A DNA stretch of 27,221 bases from positions 1 through 27,221 of the forward strand of contig CBDVBZ010000039.1 in NCBI GenBank assembly GCA_965372355.1, in the 5' to 3' direction. The notes beneath the pieces were generated by a model. It did no database searches. It worked only from the letters and a program-made list of their open reading frames with translations, and was not told the origin of the DNA. The stretch is from CBDVBZ01 sp965372355. GTDB taxonomy: Bacteria > Krumholzibacteriota > Krumholzibacteriia > WVZY01. Position numbers and translations under genes: made by a program. Shown piece by piece: positions 6,432-17,025 of the stretch (within the stretch, counting starts at the first letter, position 1; each line of letters begins with the position of its first letter).

Positions 6432-8057
6432 GTGAAGCATATGGTGCGATCCATTTTTCTGGTGCTCACGATAGCACTGATGGCGTTTGGCTGTAGGACG
6501 TTCGAGCCTACCGAAGCGCCGAACAACGGACCGACGTGGGACATGATGTCCGGAACGGAAACGCTCGGCGACATTGACATCCCGATTGCCGACGGATCAG
6601 GCATGGTCATCGCCGGGGTCGGTATGAGAAGCGGCTCAGGCGATATTTCTATCAACGTGCCGGGTGCGGTTCAGCAGGTTATTCTTTACTGGCAAGGGTT
6701 CATGTTGGTAGACGGCACCGACGGTTCGGTCAACGTCAATGGAACACCTGTAGCCGGGACCCTGATAGGCGGTCCGACCTACTTCTTCGGAGTCACTTCT
6801 CCGGCGTACAGCTCGACCCACCGGGCCGACATCACCGGACTGGTCGTTGTGAGCTCAGGAGCCAATACCGTGAGCATCAGCGGCATGGACTTCACAAGGG
6901 CCAACAACGGTGCCGGTCTTGTGGTGATCTATGACGATGGCAGCGGTTACAAGAACCTCTCCATCAAGGACGGGGACGACCTCGCGTGGGTCGGTTTCCC
7001 CCCACTCCGCGACACGACCGTGCCGCAGACGTTCTCCTTCGCCGCGCATACCGCTGACCGCACGGCTGAGTTGTCCATATTTGCTGCCAGTGTTGCGGCC
7101 GATCGACCGAACGTCATAGAAGTGACGATGGGCGGCGTGCCTACCCGCTTCGTGGACATGCTCTACAGTGCCGCGGGTGCAGACTTTGACGCGCTCACAC
7201 TCCCGGTCACCGTCCCCGCGGGGATCAGTTCGATGACCGTTCAATTGCTGTCCGAGAAGGATGCCTCGAGCGTGTTCACCGGTGAGCCCGCGTCGCTGGT
7301 CTGGTCGGTCGGGACTCTCGCCATTCTCGACGAGGAGTGCGGTCCGTGCGAGGGTAAGGTCACGGCGCTGACACTTCAGTACAACGGATCAGCAGCGGCC
7401 GACATCGTCGTCCAACAGAGAAATGACGGCGTGGTCGTGTTTGACGGCAACGTGGCCGCCGGCGGACAGTTTTCGTTTGTGGGAGCCGACAAGCACGGCA
7501 CGCTCGGTCCTGAGATCGAGATCTACGTGGACGGACAGGGTCCCACCGACATCCACACGAGCTGCTCGCAGCCGATTGGTCCTGGGCTTGTGGCCGGGGA
7601 CTTCGAGGTCATCAGCGGATACAGCCGGATCGGTGGCCTGCTCTGCGAGCCCGGCGACTGGTCGGACGATGACGACGACGATGACGATATGGGATGCGAG
7701 TGCGATGGTAGGGTCACGGATCTGACGCTTCAGTACAACGGATCTGCTTCGGCCGACATCCTTGTCGAAGGGAAGAAAGGGACAGACCGCATGGTCGTGT
7801 TTGACGGCAACGTGGCCGCCGGCGGACAGTTCTCGTTCGTGGGCTGGGACAAGCACGGCACGCTCGGTACTGAGATTAATATCTACGTGGACGGGGGCGA
7901 GCCCACCATGATCCACACGAGCTGCTCGCAGCCGATTGCGATCGGGATGGTGTTCGGTGACTTCGAGATCATCGACGGAAACAGCCGGAACGGTGGCCAG
8001 CTGTGTGAGATCGATAGGAGTTCGAGTACGCGAGGAGATGACCAGCTTAGAAACTAG
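6432..8057 (+). CDS. Lipoprotein with two copies of a ~100-residue repeat domain
   Basis: The GTG at 6432 is preceded by AGGAGG (6419-6424) with seven bases between, and gives 541 residues. An N-terminal hydrophobic stretch ends in MAFGC, so Cys21 is a probable lipidation site. Residues about 30-300 are a beta-rich, Gly/Ser/Thr-rich region with ILYWQGF and a NNGAGLVVIYDD motif. I cannot name this region with confidence, though it resembles surface protein domains such as DUF3344. Two domains follow, each starting with CxC and TLQYNGS, containing VVFDGNVAAGGQFSF and ending HTSCSQPI...GGxLCE. They resemble the DUF7467-type repeat of surface proteins from memory, unverified. Eight consecutive Asp residues join them, perhaps a calcium-binding or extended linker. 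The protein probably sits on the cell surface or in the periplasm. Function unknown. Confidence 0.82.
   Translation: MKHMVRSIFLVLTIALMAFGCRTFEPTEAPNNGPTWDMMSGTETLGDIDIPIADGSGMVIAGVGMRSGSGDISINVPGAVQQVILYWQGFMLVDGTDGSVNVNGTPVAGTLIGGPTYFFGVTSPAYSSTHRADITGLVVVSSGANTVSISGMDFTRANNGAGLVVIYDDGSGYKNLSIKDGDDLAWVGFPPLRDTTVPQTFSFAAHTADRTAELSIFAASVAADRPNVIEVTMGGVPTRFVDMLYSAAGADFDALTLPVTVPAGISSMTVQLLSEKDASSVFTGEPASLVWSVGTLAILDEECGPCEGKVTALTLQYNGSAAADIVVQQRNDGVVVFDGNVAAGGQFSFVGADKHGTLGPEIEIYVDGQGPTDIHTSCSQPIGPGLVAGDFEVISGYSRIGGLLCEPGDWSDDDDDDDDMGCECDGRVTDLTLQYNGSASADILVEGKKGTDRMVVFDGNVAAGGQFSFVGWDKHGTLGTEINIYVDGGEPTMIHTSCSQPIAIGMVFGDFEIIDGNSRNGGQLCEIDRSSSTRGDDQLRN
7336..8015 (+). repeat. Tandem in-gene duplication, ~310-bp units
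   Basis: The unit at about 7336-7653 recurs at about 7690-8013. The offset is 354 bases near 7381/7735 and 360 bases from 7431 on, the difference being a two-codon insertion in copy 2. Thirty consecutive bases at 7441-7470 are identical at 7801-7830. The Cys-, Gly- and HTSCSQPI-coding positions match throughout. The copies diverge most at the ends and in the first third. Confidence 0.85.
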
Positions 8058-8083
8058 CGCTGTTTCAGCTCCTAGATGTGTGT

Positions 8084-8133
8084 AAAGACGAATCCCTCCG
8101 GCGCGTTGACGGTGCCGGGGGGATTTGTCTTTT
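8084..8133 (+). terminator. Strong Rho-independent terminator after the lipoprotein gene
   Basis: Arms at 8084-8102 and 8114-8132 form a continuous 19-bp stem with only two G-U wobbles, around an 11-base loop. The right arm ends in TTTT (8130-8133). It lies 27 bases after the stop codon. The left flank gives the opposite strand a short T-tract too, so weak bidirectional action is possible. Confidence 0.85.
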
Positions 8134-8162
8134 GGAGCGCGCACCCATCAAAAGGAGAGCAC

Positions 8163-8252
8163 GTGGCGCGAGGAGCGAGGGGAAGACGCGGGAGATCCTG
8201 GAACTGCTGCGGCACTCGTAGCCTGTGTGCGGAAAGGTCTTGTCGCCATTGA
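8163..8252 (+). CDS. Possible 29-residue Cys-rich small ORF
   Basis: A GTG at 8163 follows AAAAGGAGAG with about five bases of spacing, a better ribosome binding site than that of the next large gene. The frame runs to TGA at 8250-8252 and encodes an Arg-rich peptide with four Cys in its second half. It is in the same frame as the peptidase gene, separated only by this stop. It could be a leader peptide, a decayed N-terminus or chance. No family is recognised. Confidence 0.25.
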   Translation: MARGARGRRGRSWNCCGTRSLCAERSCRH

Positions 8253-8269
8253 GTGGGGCAACCTAATAT
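8240..8269 (+). promoter_or_regulatory. Candidate promoter for the M16 peptidase gene
   Basis: TTGTCG (8240-8245), an 18-base spacer and TAATAT (8264-8269), giving a leader of about 65 bases. The match is moderate. The strong terminator upstream means that the peptidase gene needs its own promoter between 8134 and 8340, which favours this site. Confidence 0.4.
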
Positions 8270-8339
8270 GCGAGTATCTGAGCATCGAACAGTCTTCGAC
8301 CGACGAAGCGAACGACCTCTGCACGGCGGTGACAATCCA

Positions 8340-10976
8340 ATGATATCGAAACCGACAGACAATGTTGTCAAGAGAGTCCTACCGAACGGCCTGACCGTGT
8401 TGTTCAAGGAGGACCACTCCAACCCGGTCGTCGCCATCAACGTGTGGTTTGGCGTGGGCTCGGTCAACGAAACCGAAGAGCAGGGCGGACTCGCCCATTT
8501 TCAGGAGCACATGGTCTTCAAGGGCACGAAGCGGCATGGCGTCGGGGAGATCGCAAAACTGATCAAATCGGCGGGCGGCAATCTGAACGCCGGGACGAGC
8601 TACTCCTATACGATGTACTACGTCGTGATGCCCTCCAATGCGTTCTCGCTGGGGTTGGATATCCAGGCCGATGCCATGATGAACTCGACGTTCGAAGCCG
8701 AGGAGTTCAAAAAGGAACGGCTCGTGGTCATCGATGAGGCGAGGATGTACGACGACACGCCGGACTCCTTTATGTTCTATCGCACGATGGAGCTGGGATA
8801 CGACGTGCATAACTATCGCCGGCCGATTGCCGGCCGTGAAACGGTTGTCGAAAAATTCACGCGCGATCAACTTCTCGATTTCTACAAGCGTTACTACCGC
8901 CCGGCCAACACCGTTCTCGTTGTCGTTGGCGATATCGATGAGAGCGCCGCTTTTAGCGAAATAGAAAAGGTGTACGGCGGCTGGAGCAACGGTCATGTCG
9001 ATGTCCTGGATTCGCCGGTCGAGCCACTCCAGACACAGCTTCGCTATACACCGTTGCGGGGGACGATCGAGCACGCCTACATGGGTATGGGGTTCCATGT
9101 CCCGAATATCCTCGACGAGGACTATCCCGCGCTGGAAATGCTCTCCACGCTGCTTAGCGCCGGCAAAAGCTCGCGGCTCTACCGCAAGGTCGTGGAGGAG
9201 AAACACGCGGCCACGACGGCGAACTCGTCGCTTCTGGCGGAGAAATGGCCGGGGTATTTCATGTTGTTCGCGTCCACACCGGGAGACAAATGGAACGACG
9301 CATGTGACGCCGTGTTCGAGGAGCTGTCACGGTTTCGATGCGAACCCGTGGGTCGTGATGAGCTGATGAAGGCCTGCCGGCAGGTGGAGAAGTCGATGTA
9401 TGGCGAGATCGAGACCGTCGAGGGTCAGGCCTCGAATCTGGGCTACTACGAGTTGCTGGGAGATTACAAACTGGCAGAGGAGCACCGGGAAGCGATTCGT
9501 AAGGTGGCGCCGGAAGAGATCATGAACGTCGCGGACAAATATTTCCGCACGGATAACTGCTCGATCGTGTCGTACCTTCCGGAGGACCGGGCGCTACGCG
9601 AGCCGACGAAGGACGACCTGGAAGCCTTGATCACCACAAAACTGACAAGAGTGGCCGGTAGAGAGGCGGCCGCCGCCGATATCGCGGGACCAGAGACATC
9701 GAAGGCGCACAGACCGGCAACCGAGGTGAGCACGTCGGAGATGAAGAAGCTGATGCTGGACAACGGGGTTACCGTCCTGGTGAAACCCCGGCCGACCGTA
9801 CCCATGGTGTCGATGCTCACCGTTTTTCGCGGCGGCGCACGGCTGGAGCCGGCGGGCAAATCCGGTCTGTCCACGCTAACCAACCGCGTGTTGATCAAGG
9901 GCACACGATCGTACGGCAGCGAAGAGGTCGTCAACACGATCGAGGGGCTCGGAGGTAGCATCCAGACGATGTCCAGTTTCGATGTGAGTGGTCTTTACAC
10001 AAACATACTCTCCGAGTATCTGTGGGACGCGCTTCCCGTGTACAAGGAAGTCCTTCGTGAGCCCGAGCTTGCCGGCGAAAAGGTCGAGAACGAAAAGGCC
10101 AGACTTCTCAAAGAACTCACCAAGAGACACGATCATCCCGTTTACCTGAGTATCGATGAGCTTTTTGTCCGAACGTTCGGCGATCACCCGTACGCGTACC
10201 CGTTTATCGGTGACGAGGCGCAGTTGGCCGCTCTGACCGACGGCGATTGCAGGGAGTGGTACCATCGTGTGCTAACACCGCAGAACATGGTGATGGTGTT
10301 TGTCGGTGACATTGACGAGCAGCGGGCGATGGATATAGCGAATCAGCTCGCTGGAGATCTTCCCACCGGCCGGATACCCGAACCGGACCGTGAGGCACCC
10401 GATGCCCCCGCCAAACCGGGTTTGCACGTGCTTAGTCGGAAGGACTTGAGGCAGGCTGTCGGCCTCGTCGGGTTTGTTGCACCCCCGATGTTGACTCCCG
10501 ATGCCATCGCGCTCGGCGTGCTCAACGCGATCATGACCGGTCTGGGCGGGCGTTTGTTTCACGAGCTCAGAGACAAGCGGTCACTCGGCTATATGGCCGG
10601 GTCGTCCCTCGCTTCGCTAAAGGAACGGTCGATGTTTTACGGTTATTCCAACCCGGCGCCGGACGGGATCGATGAAGCGATTGACGTCATCCTTGCGGAG
10701 TTCGACAAGGTTGCCAGCGAACCGGTGACCGACGACGAACTCGCTCTGGCGAAGGGGTGGCTGGCCGGCACGCAGACGATGAAGCTGCAGCGCAATATCT
10801 CGCAGGCGACTGAGTACGGCATTCACGAGGCGCTCTTCTTTGGCTATGACATCGTCGACCGCGCTGTAGAAATCATCCAAAAAGTCACAAAGGACGATAT
10901 CCTCAAGGCGGCGGCAGGCGTTTTTCACAGAGACAAGGCCGTTATGATCAAGCTCGTCCCCGAAGAGGGTGAATGA
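8340..10976 (+). CDS. Two-domain M16 family zinc metallopeptidase
   Basis: The ATG at 8340 has GGTGA at 8328-8332 seven bases upstream and gives 878 residues. Homology begins at once (RVLPNGLTVLFKED), so the GTG at 8253 is not needed. The N-terminal half carries the inverted zinc motif HFQEH (53-57) with Glu133 as third ligand 80 residues from the first His, the spacing of active M16 enzymes. The C-terminal half repeats the fold (LDNGVTVLVKPRP) but has SGLSTLTN instead of HxxEH, and ends with the GGRLFHELRDKRSLGY substrate-binding region. This active-plus-inactive pair closes into a clamshell in PqqL/pitrilysin-like enzymes, which degrade unfolded peptides. No signal peptide is seen at the chosen start, so a cytosolic location is inferred. 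It is convergent with dacA. Confidence 0.92.
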   Translation: MISKPTDNVVKRVLPNGLTVLFKEDHSNPVVAINVWFGVGSVNETEEQGGLAHFQEHMVFKGTKRHGVGEIAKLIKSAGGNLNAGTSYSYTMYYVVMPSNAFSLGLDIQADAMMNSTFEAEEFKKERLVVIDEARMYDDTPDSFMFYRTMELGYDVHNYRRPIAGRETVVEKFTRDQLLDFYKRYYRPANTVLVVVGDIDESAAFSEIEKVYGGWSNGHVDVLDSPVEPLQTQLRYTPLRGTIEHAYMGMGFHVPNILDEDYPALEMLSTLLSAGKSSRLYRKVVEEKHAATTANSSLLAEKWPGYFMLFASTPGDKWNDACDAVFEELSRFRCEPVGRDELMKACRQVEKSMYGEIETVEGQASNLGYYELLGDYKLAEEHREAIRKVAPEEIMNVADKYFRTDNCSIVSYLPEDRALREPTKDDLEALITTKLTRVAGREAAAADIAGPETSKAHRPATEVSTSEMKKLMLDNGVTVLVKPRPTVPMVSMLTVFRGGARLEPAGKSGLSTLTNRVLIKGTRSYGSEEVVNTIEGLGGSIQTMSSFDVSGLYTNILSEYLWDALPVYKEVLREPELAGEKVENEKARLLKELTKRHDHPVYLSIDELFVRTFGDHPYAYPFIGDEAQLAALTDGDCREWYHRVLTPQNMVMVFVGDIDEQRAMDIANQLAGDLPTGRIPEPDREAPDAPAKPGLHVLSRKDLRQAVGLVGFVAPPMLTPDAIALGVLNAIMTGLGGRLFHELRDKRSLGYMAGSSLASLKERSMFYGYSNPAPDGIDEAIDVILAEFDKVASEPVTDDELALAKGWLAGTQTMKLQRNISQATEYGIHEALFFGYDIVDRAVEIIQKVTKDDILKAAAGVFHRDKAVMIKLVPEEGE

Positions 10977-10998
10977 CGCGTTTGTGAGGGCGGTTCGC

Positions 10999-11790
10999 CT
11001 AAGTGGCAGTCGCGGTCGCGCCGGACGACTTTTCCTCGCCGGTAATCCCGTAGTTTTTCAGAAGATCACTACGTAGTGTGTTGGTGTCGATCTTACGCTT
11101 GAGCTTGCCGCCCTGCGCGTAGGACATCGTGTGGGTTTCCTCCGAGACGACGATGACGATGGCGTCGGACTCCTCGGTCAGCCCGATCGCCGCGCGGTGC
11201 CGCGTGCCCAGCGCTACCGACAGCCGCTGGTCCTGTGTGAGCGGAAGGATGCTGCCCGCCGCCGCGATGCGGTCGTTCTGGATGATGACGGCGCCGTCGT
11301 GGAGAGGGCTCGGTGGCGTGAAGATCGTCTCGAGAAGCTCGGATGAGACGCGCGCATCCATTTTTGTCCCGGTGTCGATGTAGTGCCGCAACCCCATGTC
11401 CTTCTCGAGCACGATGAGCGCGCCGACCCCCTTGTCCGCCATACGCGAGCACGCCTTGATGATCTCGGGGATCACACCGGTCTCTTCGACTGTTATGAAT
11501 CTCTGGAGAAACCGGCGCTGGCCGAGCGAAGCCAGGGCGCGGCGAAGCTCCGGCTGGAAGATAATGACAAAGGCAATCACCCAGACCGTCTTCAAACTGG
11601 AAATGATCCAGTTCAGCGCCATCAGATTGAGCCATTGTGCCATCACGGACAGAATGAACAGCACGATCAACCCGAAGAACATGCTGACGGCGCGCGTTCC
11701 TCTCATAAGCGTGAACAACTTGTAGAGAAGGAACGAGACGATCAGGATGTCGAGAATATCGACTATGACGCTTGTAGAAAGAGGTCCCAT
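10999..11790 (-). CDS. dacA: Membrane diadenylate cyclase (c-di-AMP synthase)
   Basis: The protein has 263 residues. Three hydrophobic segments lie within the first 80 residues (about 10-25, 37-55, 60-78). A DisA_N/DAC catalytic domain follows with HDGAVII (DGA at 165-167) and GTRHRA (RHR at 197-199). These are the ATP- and metal-binding signatures of CdaA-type enzymes, which condense two ATP to c-di-AMP. The 22-base gap after folP contains GGAG near the ATG, so the gene is the promoter-distal member of the tilS-hpt-ftsH-folP-dacA operon. No glmM or YbbR-domain gene follows, unlike in Firmicutes. The C-terminal 15 residues are low complexity. c-di-AMP controls potassium and osmotic balance and the cell wall in other bacteria; targets here are not visible. 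Confidence 0.95.
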   Translation of the reverse strand: MGPLSTSVIVDILDILIVSFLLYKLFTLMRGTRAVSMFFGLIVLFILSVMAQWLNLMALNWIISSLKTVWVIAFVIIFQPELRRALASLGQRRFLQRFITVEETGVIPEIIKACSRMADKGVGALIVLEKDMGLRHYIDTGTKMDARVSSELLETIFTPPSPLHDGAVIIQNDRIAAAGSILPLTQDQRLSVALGTRHRAAIGLTEESDAIVIVVSEETHTMSYAQGGKLKRKIDTNTLRSDLLKNYGITGEEKSSGATATAT

Positions 11791-11812
11791 GGTCTCCAGT
11801 GGCAGAGAAGCA

Positions 11813-12679
11813 CTACCATTCGGCGCTGTAGTCCTGTGGGTGCTCGATCGAGTCCAGCACCCGAAACAAGCCTACCGTTTCTTTGACATCGTGTACACGG
11901 ATGATATCGGCTCCGGCGCGGTGGCACCACGCGGCGACCGCGAGATTGCCAGGCAGCCGGTCCTGCGGCCCTGCATCGAGCAATTCCCCGAGAAATCTCT
12001 TTCGCGACGCGCCAATGAGCACGGGATAACCGGGCTCCCGCAGCCCGTCGATCGCCTCGAGCAGTGCCAGGTTGTCGCGAAAACGCTTACCGAAACCAAT
12101 TCCCGGGTCTATGATGATCTTATCACCTTCAATGCCCTCACGCTGCAGTAAATCAGCGCGGTCCGTCAGGAACGCGCACACTTCCGCGGTGACATCGTTG
12201 TAGGTCGGGTTTTCCTGCATGGATTTAGGATCACCCTTCATGTGCATGATGATGATCGGCGCGCCGTGTTCGTGGATGACGTCCGCCATCTGTGGATCGT
12301 GGCACGCGCTGACGTCGTTGACGATGTGACAGCCCGCCTCGAGGGCAGCCCTGGCAACGCTTGCACGCCGGGTATCGATCGAGATGGGCACCGAGATGTT
12401 GCCGGCAAGCGATGCAATGACCGGTTCGACGCGACGCCATTCTTCGTCGGTGTCGACGGCATCGGAGCCGGGACGAGTCGATTCACCACCGATATCGATG
12501 ATATCCGCACCATCATGCTCCATCCGGAGCGCGTGCTTGATGGCGATGTCGGTGTCGAAGTGCTCGCCGCCGTCGGAGAACGAATCGGGCGTCACGTTCA
12601 GAACACCCATCACGAGAGGCACTCGTTTGGGCGGCAGTGTAAACCCCGGACCGTGGATGGTCTTCTTCTGGTCGGACAT
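11813..12679 (-). CDS. folP: Dihydropteroate synthase
   Basis: The protein has 288 residues, the usual family length. It joins p-aminobenzoate to the pterin pyrophosphate to make dihydropteroate in folate synthesis, and it is the sulfonamide target. Signatures seen: NVTPDSFSDGG (28-38), DIGGESTRPG (about 62-71), IDTRR, NDVSA, IDPGIGFGK, GASRKRFLG and RVHDV near the end. All expected pterin- and phosphate-binding segments are present. It lies 35 bases after ftsH and 22 bases before dacA in the same operon. ftsH-folP adjacency is common in many bacteria. Confidence 0.97.
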   Translation of the reverse strand: MSDQKKTIHGPGFTLPPKRVPLVMGVLNVTPDSFSDGGEHFDTDIAIKHALRMEHDGADIIDIGGESTRPGSDAVDTDEEWRRVEPVIASLAGNISVPISIDTRRASVARAALEAGCHIVNDVSACHDPQMADVIHEHGAPIIIMHMKGDPKSMQENPTYNDVTAEVCAFLTDRADLLQREGIEGDKIIIDPGIGFGKRFRDNLALLEAIDGLREPGYPVLIGASRKRFLGELLDAGPQDRLPGNLAVAAWCHRAGADIIRVHDVKETVGLFRVLDSIEHPQDYSAEW

Positions 12680-12714
12680 ACTCTGTCAGAGTGGTGGTGT
12701 CGGAGCCGCGCGAT

Positions 12715-14751
<2,037 letters not shown>

Positions 14752-14808
14752 AATAACCTAGGATGCCACCATCAGGCGGGCATCCTTGCCCTCCTCAATT
14801 ACAGACTA

Positions 14809-15360
14809 CTACAATTCCTCCGGGACCACAAGTTTGGCGATATGCGGGAGATTCCGGTACATCTCGTTGTAGTCCAGCCCGTATCCCACAACGAAGGTGT
14901 CGGGTATCTCCTTGCCCAGATATCGAATAAACACCTCTTCGCCCGCCCTGGCTGATTGCTTTCGTAGCAAAGAACACACCTCGACGCTCCGGGGCGACCG
15001 AATTTCCAGGATATTCAGAATATAGGAAAGAGTTCTCCCCGTGTCTAATACATCCTCAACCACGAGGACGTCGCGACCCGCGATATTGGCCTGGAGGTCG
15101 TCGACGATACGGACCGCCCCGCTGGAGTGGGTCCCGTCCTCGTAGCTCGATACACGGAGAAAGTCGATGTGGTGGGGAATGGTCAAATGCCGTATCAGGT
15201 CGGCGAGAAACACGACGCCGCCCTTCAGAAGATTGACGAGTATCGGATTCCTGTCGGCGTAGTCCCGAGAAATCTCCTTTCCCAGGCGCCCGACGATGCC
15301 GGCGATCTCCTCTGCGGTGAGGAGCACCTCACCCGGCTTGTGCGTGTCTTTTCCCATCAT
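14809..15360 (-). CDS. hpt: Hypoxanthine phosphoribosyltransferase
   Basis: The protein has 183 residues and starts with two Met codons; I use the first. It transfers phosphoribose from PRPP to hypoxanthine or guanine in purine salvage. The PRPP loop VVEDVLDTGRT (100-110) is intact, with LLKGGVVFLADL earlier (44-55) and FVVGYGLDYNEMYRNLP near the C-terminus, which is diagnostic of the HPRT subfamily. It begins nine bases after the tilS stop, with AAGGAG lying within the tilS 3' end. tilS-hpt-ftsH order is widespread in bacteria. Confidence 0.96.
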   Translation of the reverse strand: MMGKDTHKPGEVLLTAEEIAGIVGRLGKEISRDYADRNPILVNLLKGGVVFLADLIRHLTIPHHIDFLRVSSYEDGTHSSGAVRIVDDLQANIAGRDVLVVEDVLDTGRTLSYILNILEIRSPRSVEVCSLLRKQSARAGEEVFIRYLGKEIPDTFVVGYGLDYNEMYRNLPHIAKLVVPEEL

Positions 15361-15369
15361 TGTTGTCCG

Positions 15370-16785
15370 CTACTCCTTCTCGAGCGTGATCCTGACCACA
15401 TCGCCGGTGTCTTGTGTGATCCTCGATTTCTCGTGGGTTGTGAGGCCGACCGCCCAGACGATTTCGTCGGCGTCGGCAACCACAAACGACTTTGCGCGCT
15501 CGCGGCCCGGGATCTTCTTATCGATGAACATATCACTGAGCTTCCTGGTGCCGGACATTCCAAACGGCTGGATACGGTCACCGGCTCTGACCGATCTCAG
15601 CACGAGCGGGGGACGCAGATGATCCATGGCGAAGCACGCACTCCGGTCCGTTGCCTTGACCGATGATGTATCGAGTTGCCCCCGGTTCACGATCTCGGTC
15701 TTGACCACCACACCGGCCGCCCGAGTCTTGCCCGGGAAGCGCAGCGTGGCATGATGATCCTGAGGTTGCACGTGAGGCGCGCGCCCCGACGCCCTGGCGA
15801 TCACGAGCTTTTCGTATTCCCTCTTGATCGTGAGACCGGGGAGGTGAAGCGACTTGCCGGAGCCGCGCGAATCCCGCGTCAGTTGCACGAGCTGCTCGTA
15901 ATGGATGCGGCTGAAGTCCATGTCGCAGCCCAGCGACTCGGAGAAAACATCGCCGATGAGCACGACGATCGATGTGTCATCCATCGGTGCGATGTGTGTC
16001 ACGTCCAGTGTCCATTCGTTCTCGGAAATCTTGCGGAGATTCCGATCGATCAGCGGATTCGTCTTCGCACGAATACCGGCCAGCACATCTTGAGCGTTTT
16101 TCGCGATTCTCAACAGGCTCTCCCGGACGCCCTCATGGTACGACGACTCGAGGAGCGGCAAAAGGTCATGACGGATCCGGTTCCGGGAAATCGTCCGGTC
16201 CTCATTGGTCGGGTCCAACAGATAGGGGATCCCGAGCTCGTCACAATACGCCCGGGTGTCGTCGTGCCCAAGGGAGAGCAGCGGTCGGATGATACGGCCG
16301 CGACGGGTTGGAATCCCAGCCAGACCGCGGATCCCCGTGCCGTGAAGAATACGCATCACGACTGTCTCGACCTGATCGTCTCTCGTATGGCCCGTCGCGA
16401 TGCAACGGGCACGGGTCCGGTCGGCGACGCTCGCCAGAAACCGGTAGCGCGCCTTGCGCGCCGCCTCCTCCAATGATTCGCCCGATCGGGCCGCCTCGTC
16501 CCGCACGTTTCCCGCACCCGCGTAGACCGGCAGCGCGAGACGCTTTGCGTATTGCTCCACCAGCGCCAGGTCGTCCCGGCTCGACTCGCGGATTCGGTGA
16601 TCGAAGTGGGCGACTGCGACGCGATAGCCAAACTCCCCGGAGAGCGTGTGCAGGATAGAGAGAAGCGCCATCGAGTCCGGACCTCCGGAAACAGCGGCCA
16701 CAACCAGACCGTCTCCGGGGAGGAGTCTGGCGGACAGGGCAAACGACCTGGCGGTGTCTCTCAACCGTTGCGGTGACTCGGACAA
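15370..16785 (-). CDS. tilS: tRNA(Ile)-lysidine synthase
   Basis: TilS makes lysidine at C34 of the CAU-anticodon tRNA-Ile so that it reads AUA. The N-terminal PP-loop ATPase domain carries SGGPDS (33-38 in this numbering), followed by AHFDHR, a GHTRDDQVET motif and RNRIRHDLLP. The C-terminal TilS domain is present (GDRIQPFGMSGTRKLSDMFIDKKIPGRERA). I choose the TTG at 16785, 471 residues, because GAGGAG (16792-16797) sits six bases before it and because most TilS proteins start about 25-35 residues before SGGPDS. The ATG at 16866 adds 27 residues without similarity, has no RBS and lies eight bases after a tRNA gene. It is the first protein gene of the operon, after the tRNA. Confidence 0.93.
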   Translation of the reverse strand: MSESPQRLRDTARSFALSARLLPGDGLVVAAVSGGPDSMALLSILHTLSGEFGYRVAVAHFDHRIRESSRDDLALVEQYAKRLALPVYAGAGNVRDEAARSGESLEEAARKARYRFLASVADRTRARCIATGHTRDDQVETVVMRILHGTGIRGLAGIPTRRGRIIRPLLSLGHDDTRAYCDELGIPYLLDPTNEDRTISRNRIRHDLLPLLESSYHEGVRESLLRIAKNAQDVLAGIRAKTNPLIDRNLRKISENEWTLDVTHIAPMDDTSIVVLIGDVFSESLGCDMDFSRIHYEQLVQLTRDSRGSGKSLHLPGLTIKREYEKLVIARASGRAPHVQPQDHHATLRFPGKTRAAGVVVKTEIVNRGQLDTSSVKATDRSACFAMDHLRPPLVLRSVRAGDRIQPFGMSGTRKLSDMFIDKKIPGRERAKSFVVADADEIVWAVGLTTHEKSRITQDTGDVVRITLEKE

Positions 16786-16874
16786 TCTTGTCTCCTCAAA
16801 TGCTCTGCAACGCGGGTCTGAAGGCACTCGGACGGGGTTAGGAAGATCCCTTGGAAGCGTCTGCATAGGTGGTG

Positions 16875-16951
16875 TGGTGGCGGTGCAGGGACTCGAACCC
16901 CGGACACGCGGATTATGATTCCGCTGCTCTAACCAACTGAGCTACACCGCC
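16875..16951 (-). tRNA. tRNA with CAU anticodon, probably elongator Met
   Basis: The cloverleaf is complete: GGCGGTG acceptor paired with CACCGCC, D-arm with GTTGGTTAGAGC, anticodon stem GCGGA/TCCGC with loop ATCATAA (anticodon CAU), T-arm GTTCGAG, discriminator A and an encoded CCA. The acceptor stem starts and pairs as in elongator tRNA-Met genes such as that of Bacillus. CAU is also the anticodon of tRNA-Ile2, the TilS substrate, so the identity needs a model-based check. The initiator type is excluded because position 1 pairs with 72. It leads the tilS operon. Confidence 0.93.
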
Positions 16952-16974
16952 AACCGGTCAAAATTCACTCGCCT

Positions 16975-17003
16975 AATCTATAGAAACGGAGGGAAGTTGT
17001 CAA
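16975..17003 (-). promoter_or_regulatory. Sigma70 promoter of the tRNA-tilS-hpt-ftsH-folP-dacA operon
   Basis: On the minus strand, a perfect TTGACA (17003-16998), a 17-base spacer and TAGATT (16980-16975). Transcription would start about 16968, some 17 bases before the mature tRNA end at 16951. No other clear promoter lies between the tRNA and tilS, so tilS is probably read through from here. Confidence 0.75.
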
Positions 17004-17025
17004 TAGGGGCTCCCGCCCGTGTAAA

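Noticed and set aside
11790..11813. Separate promoter for dacA
   Set aside because: Only 22 bases separate folP and dacA and no -10/-35 pair fits there; read-through from the operon is simpler.
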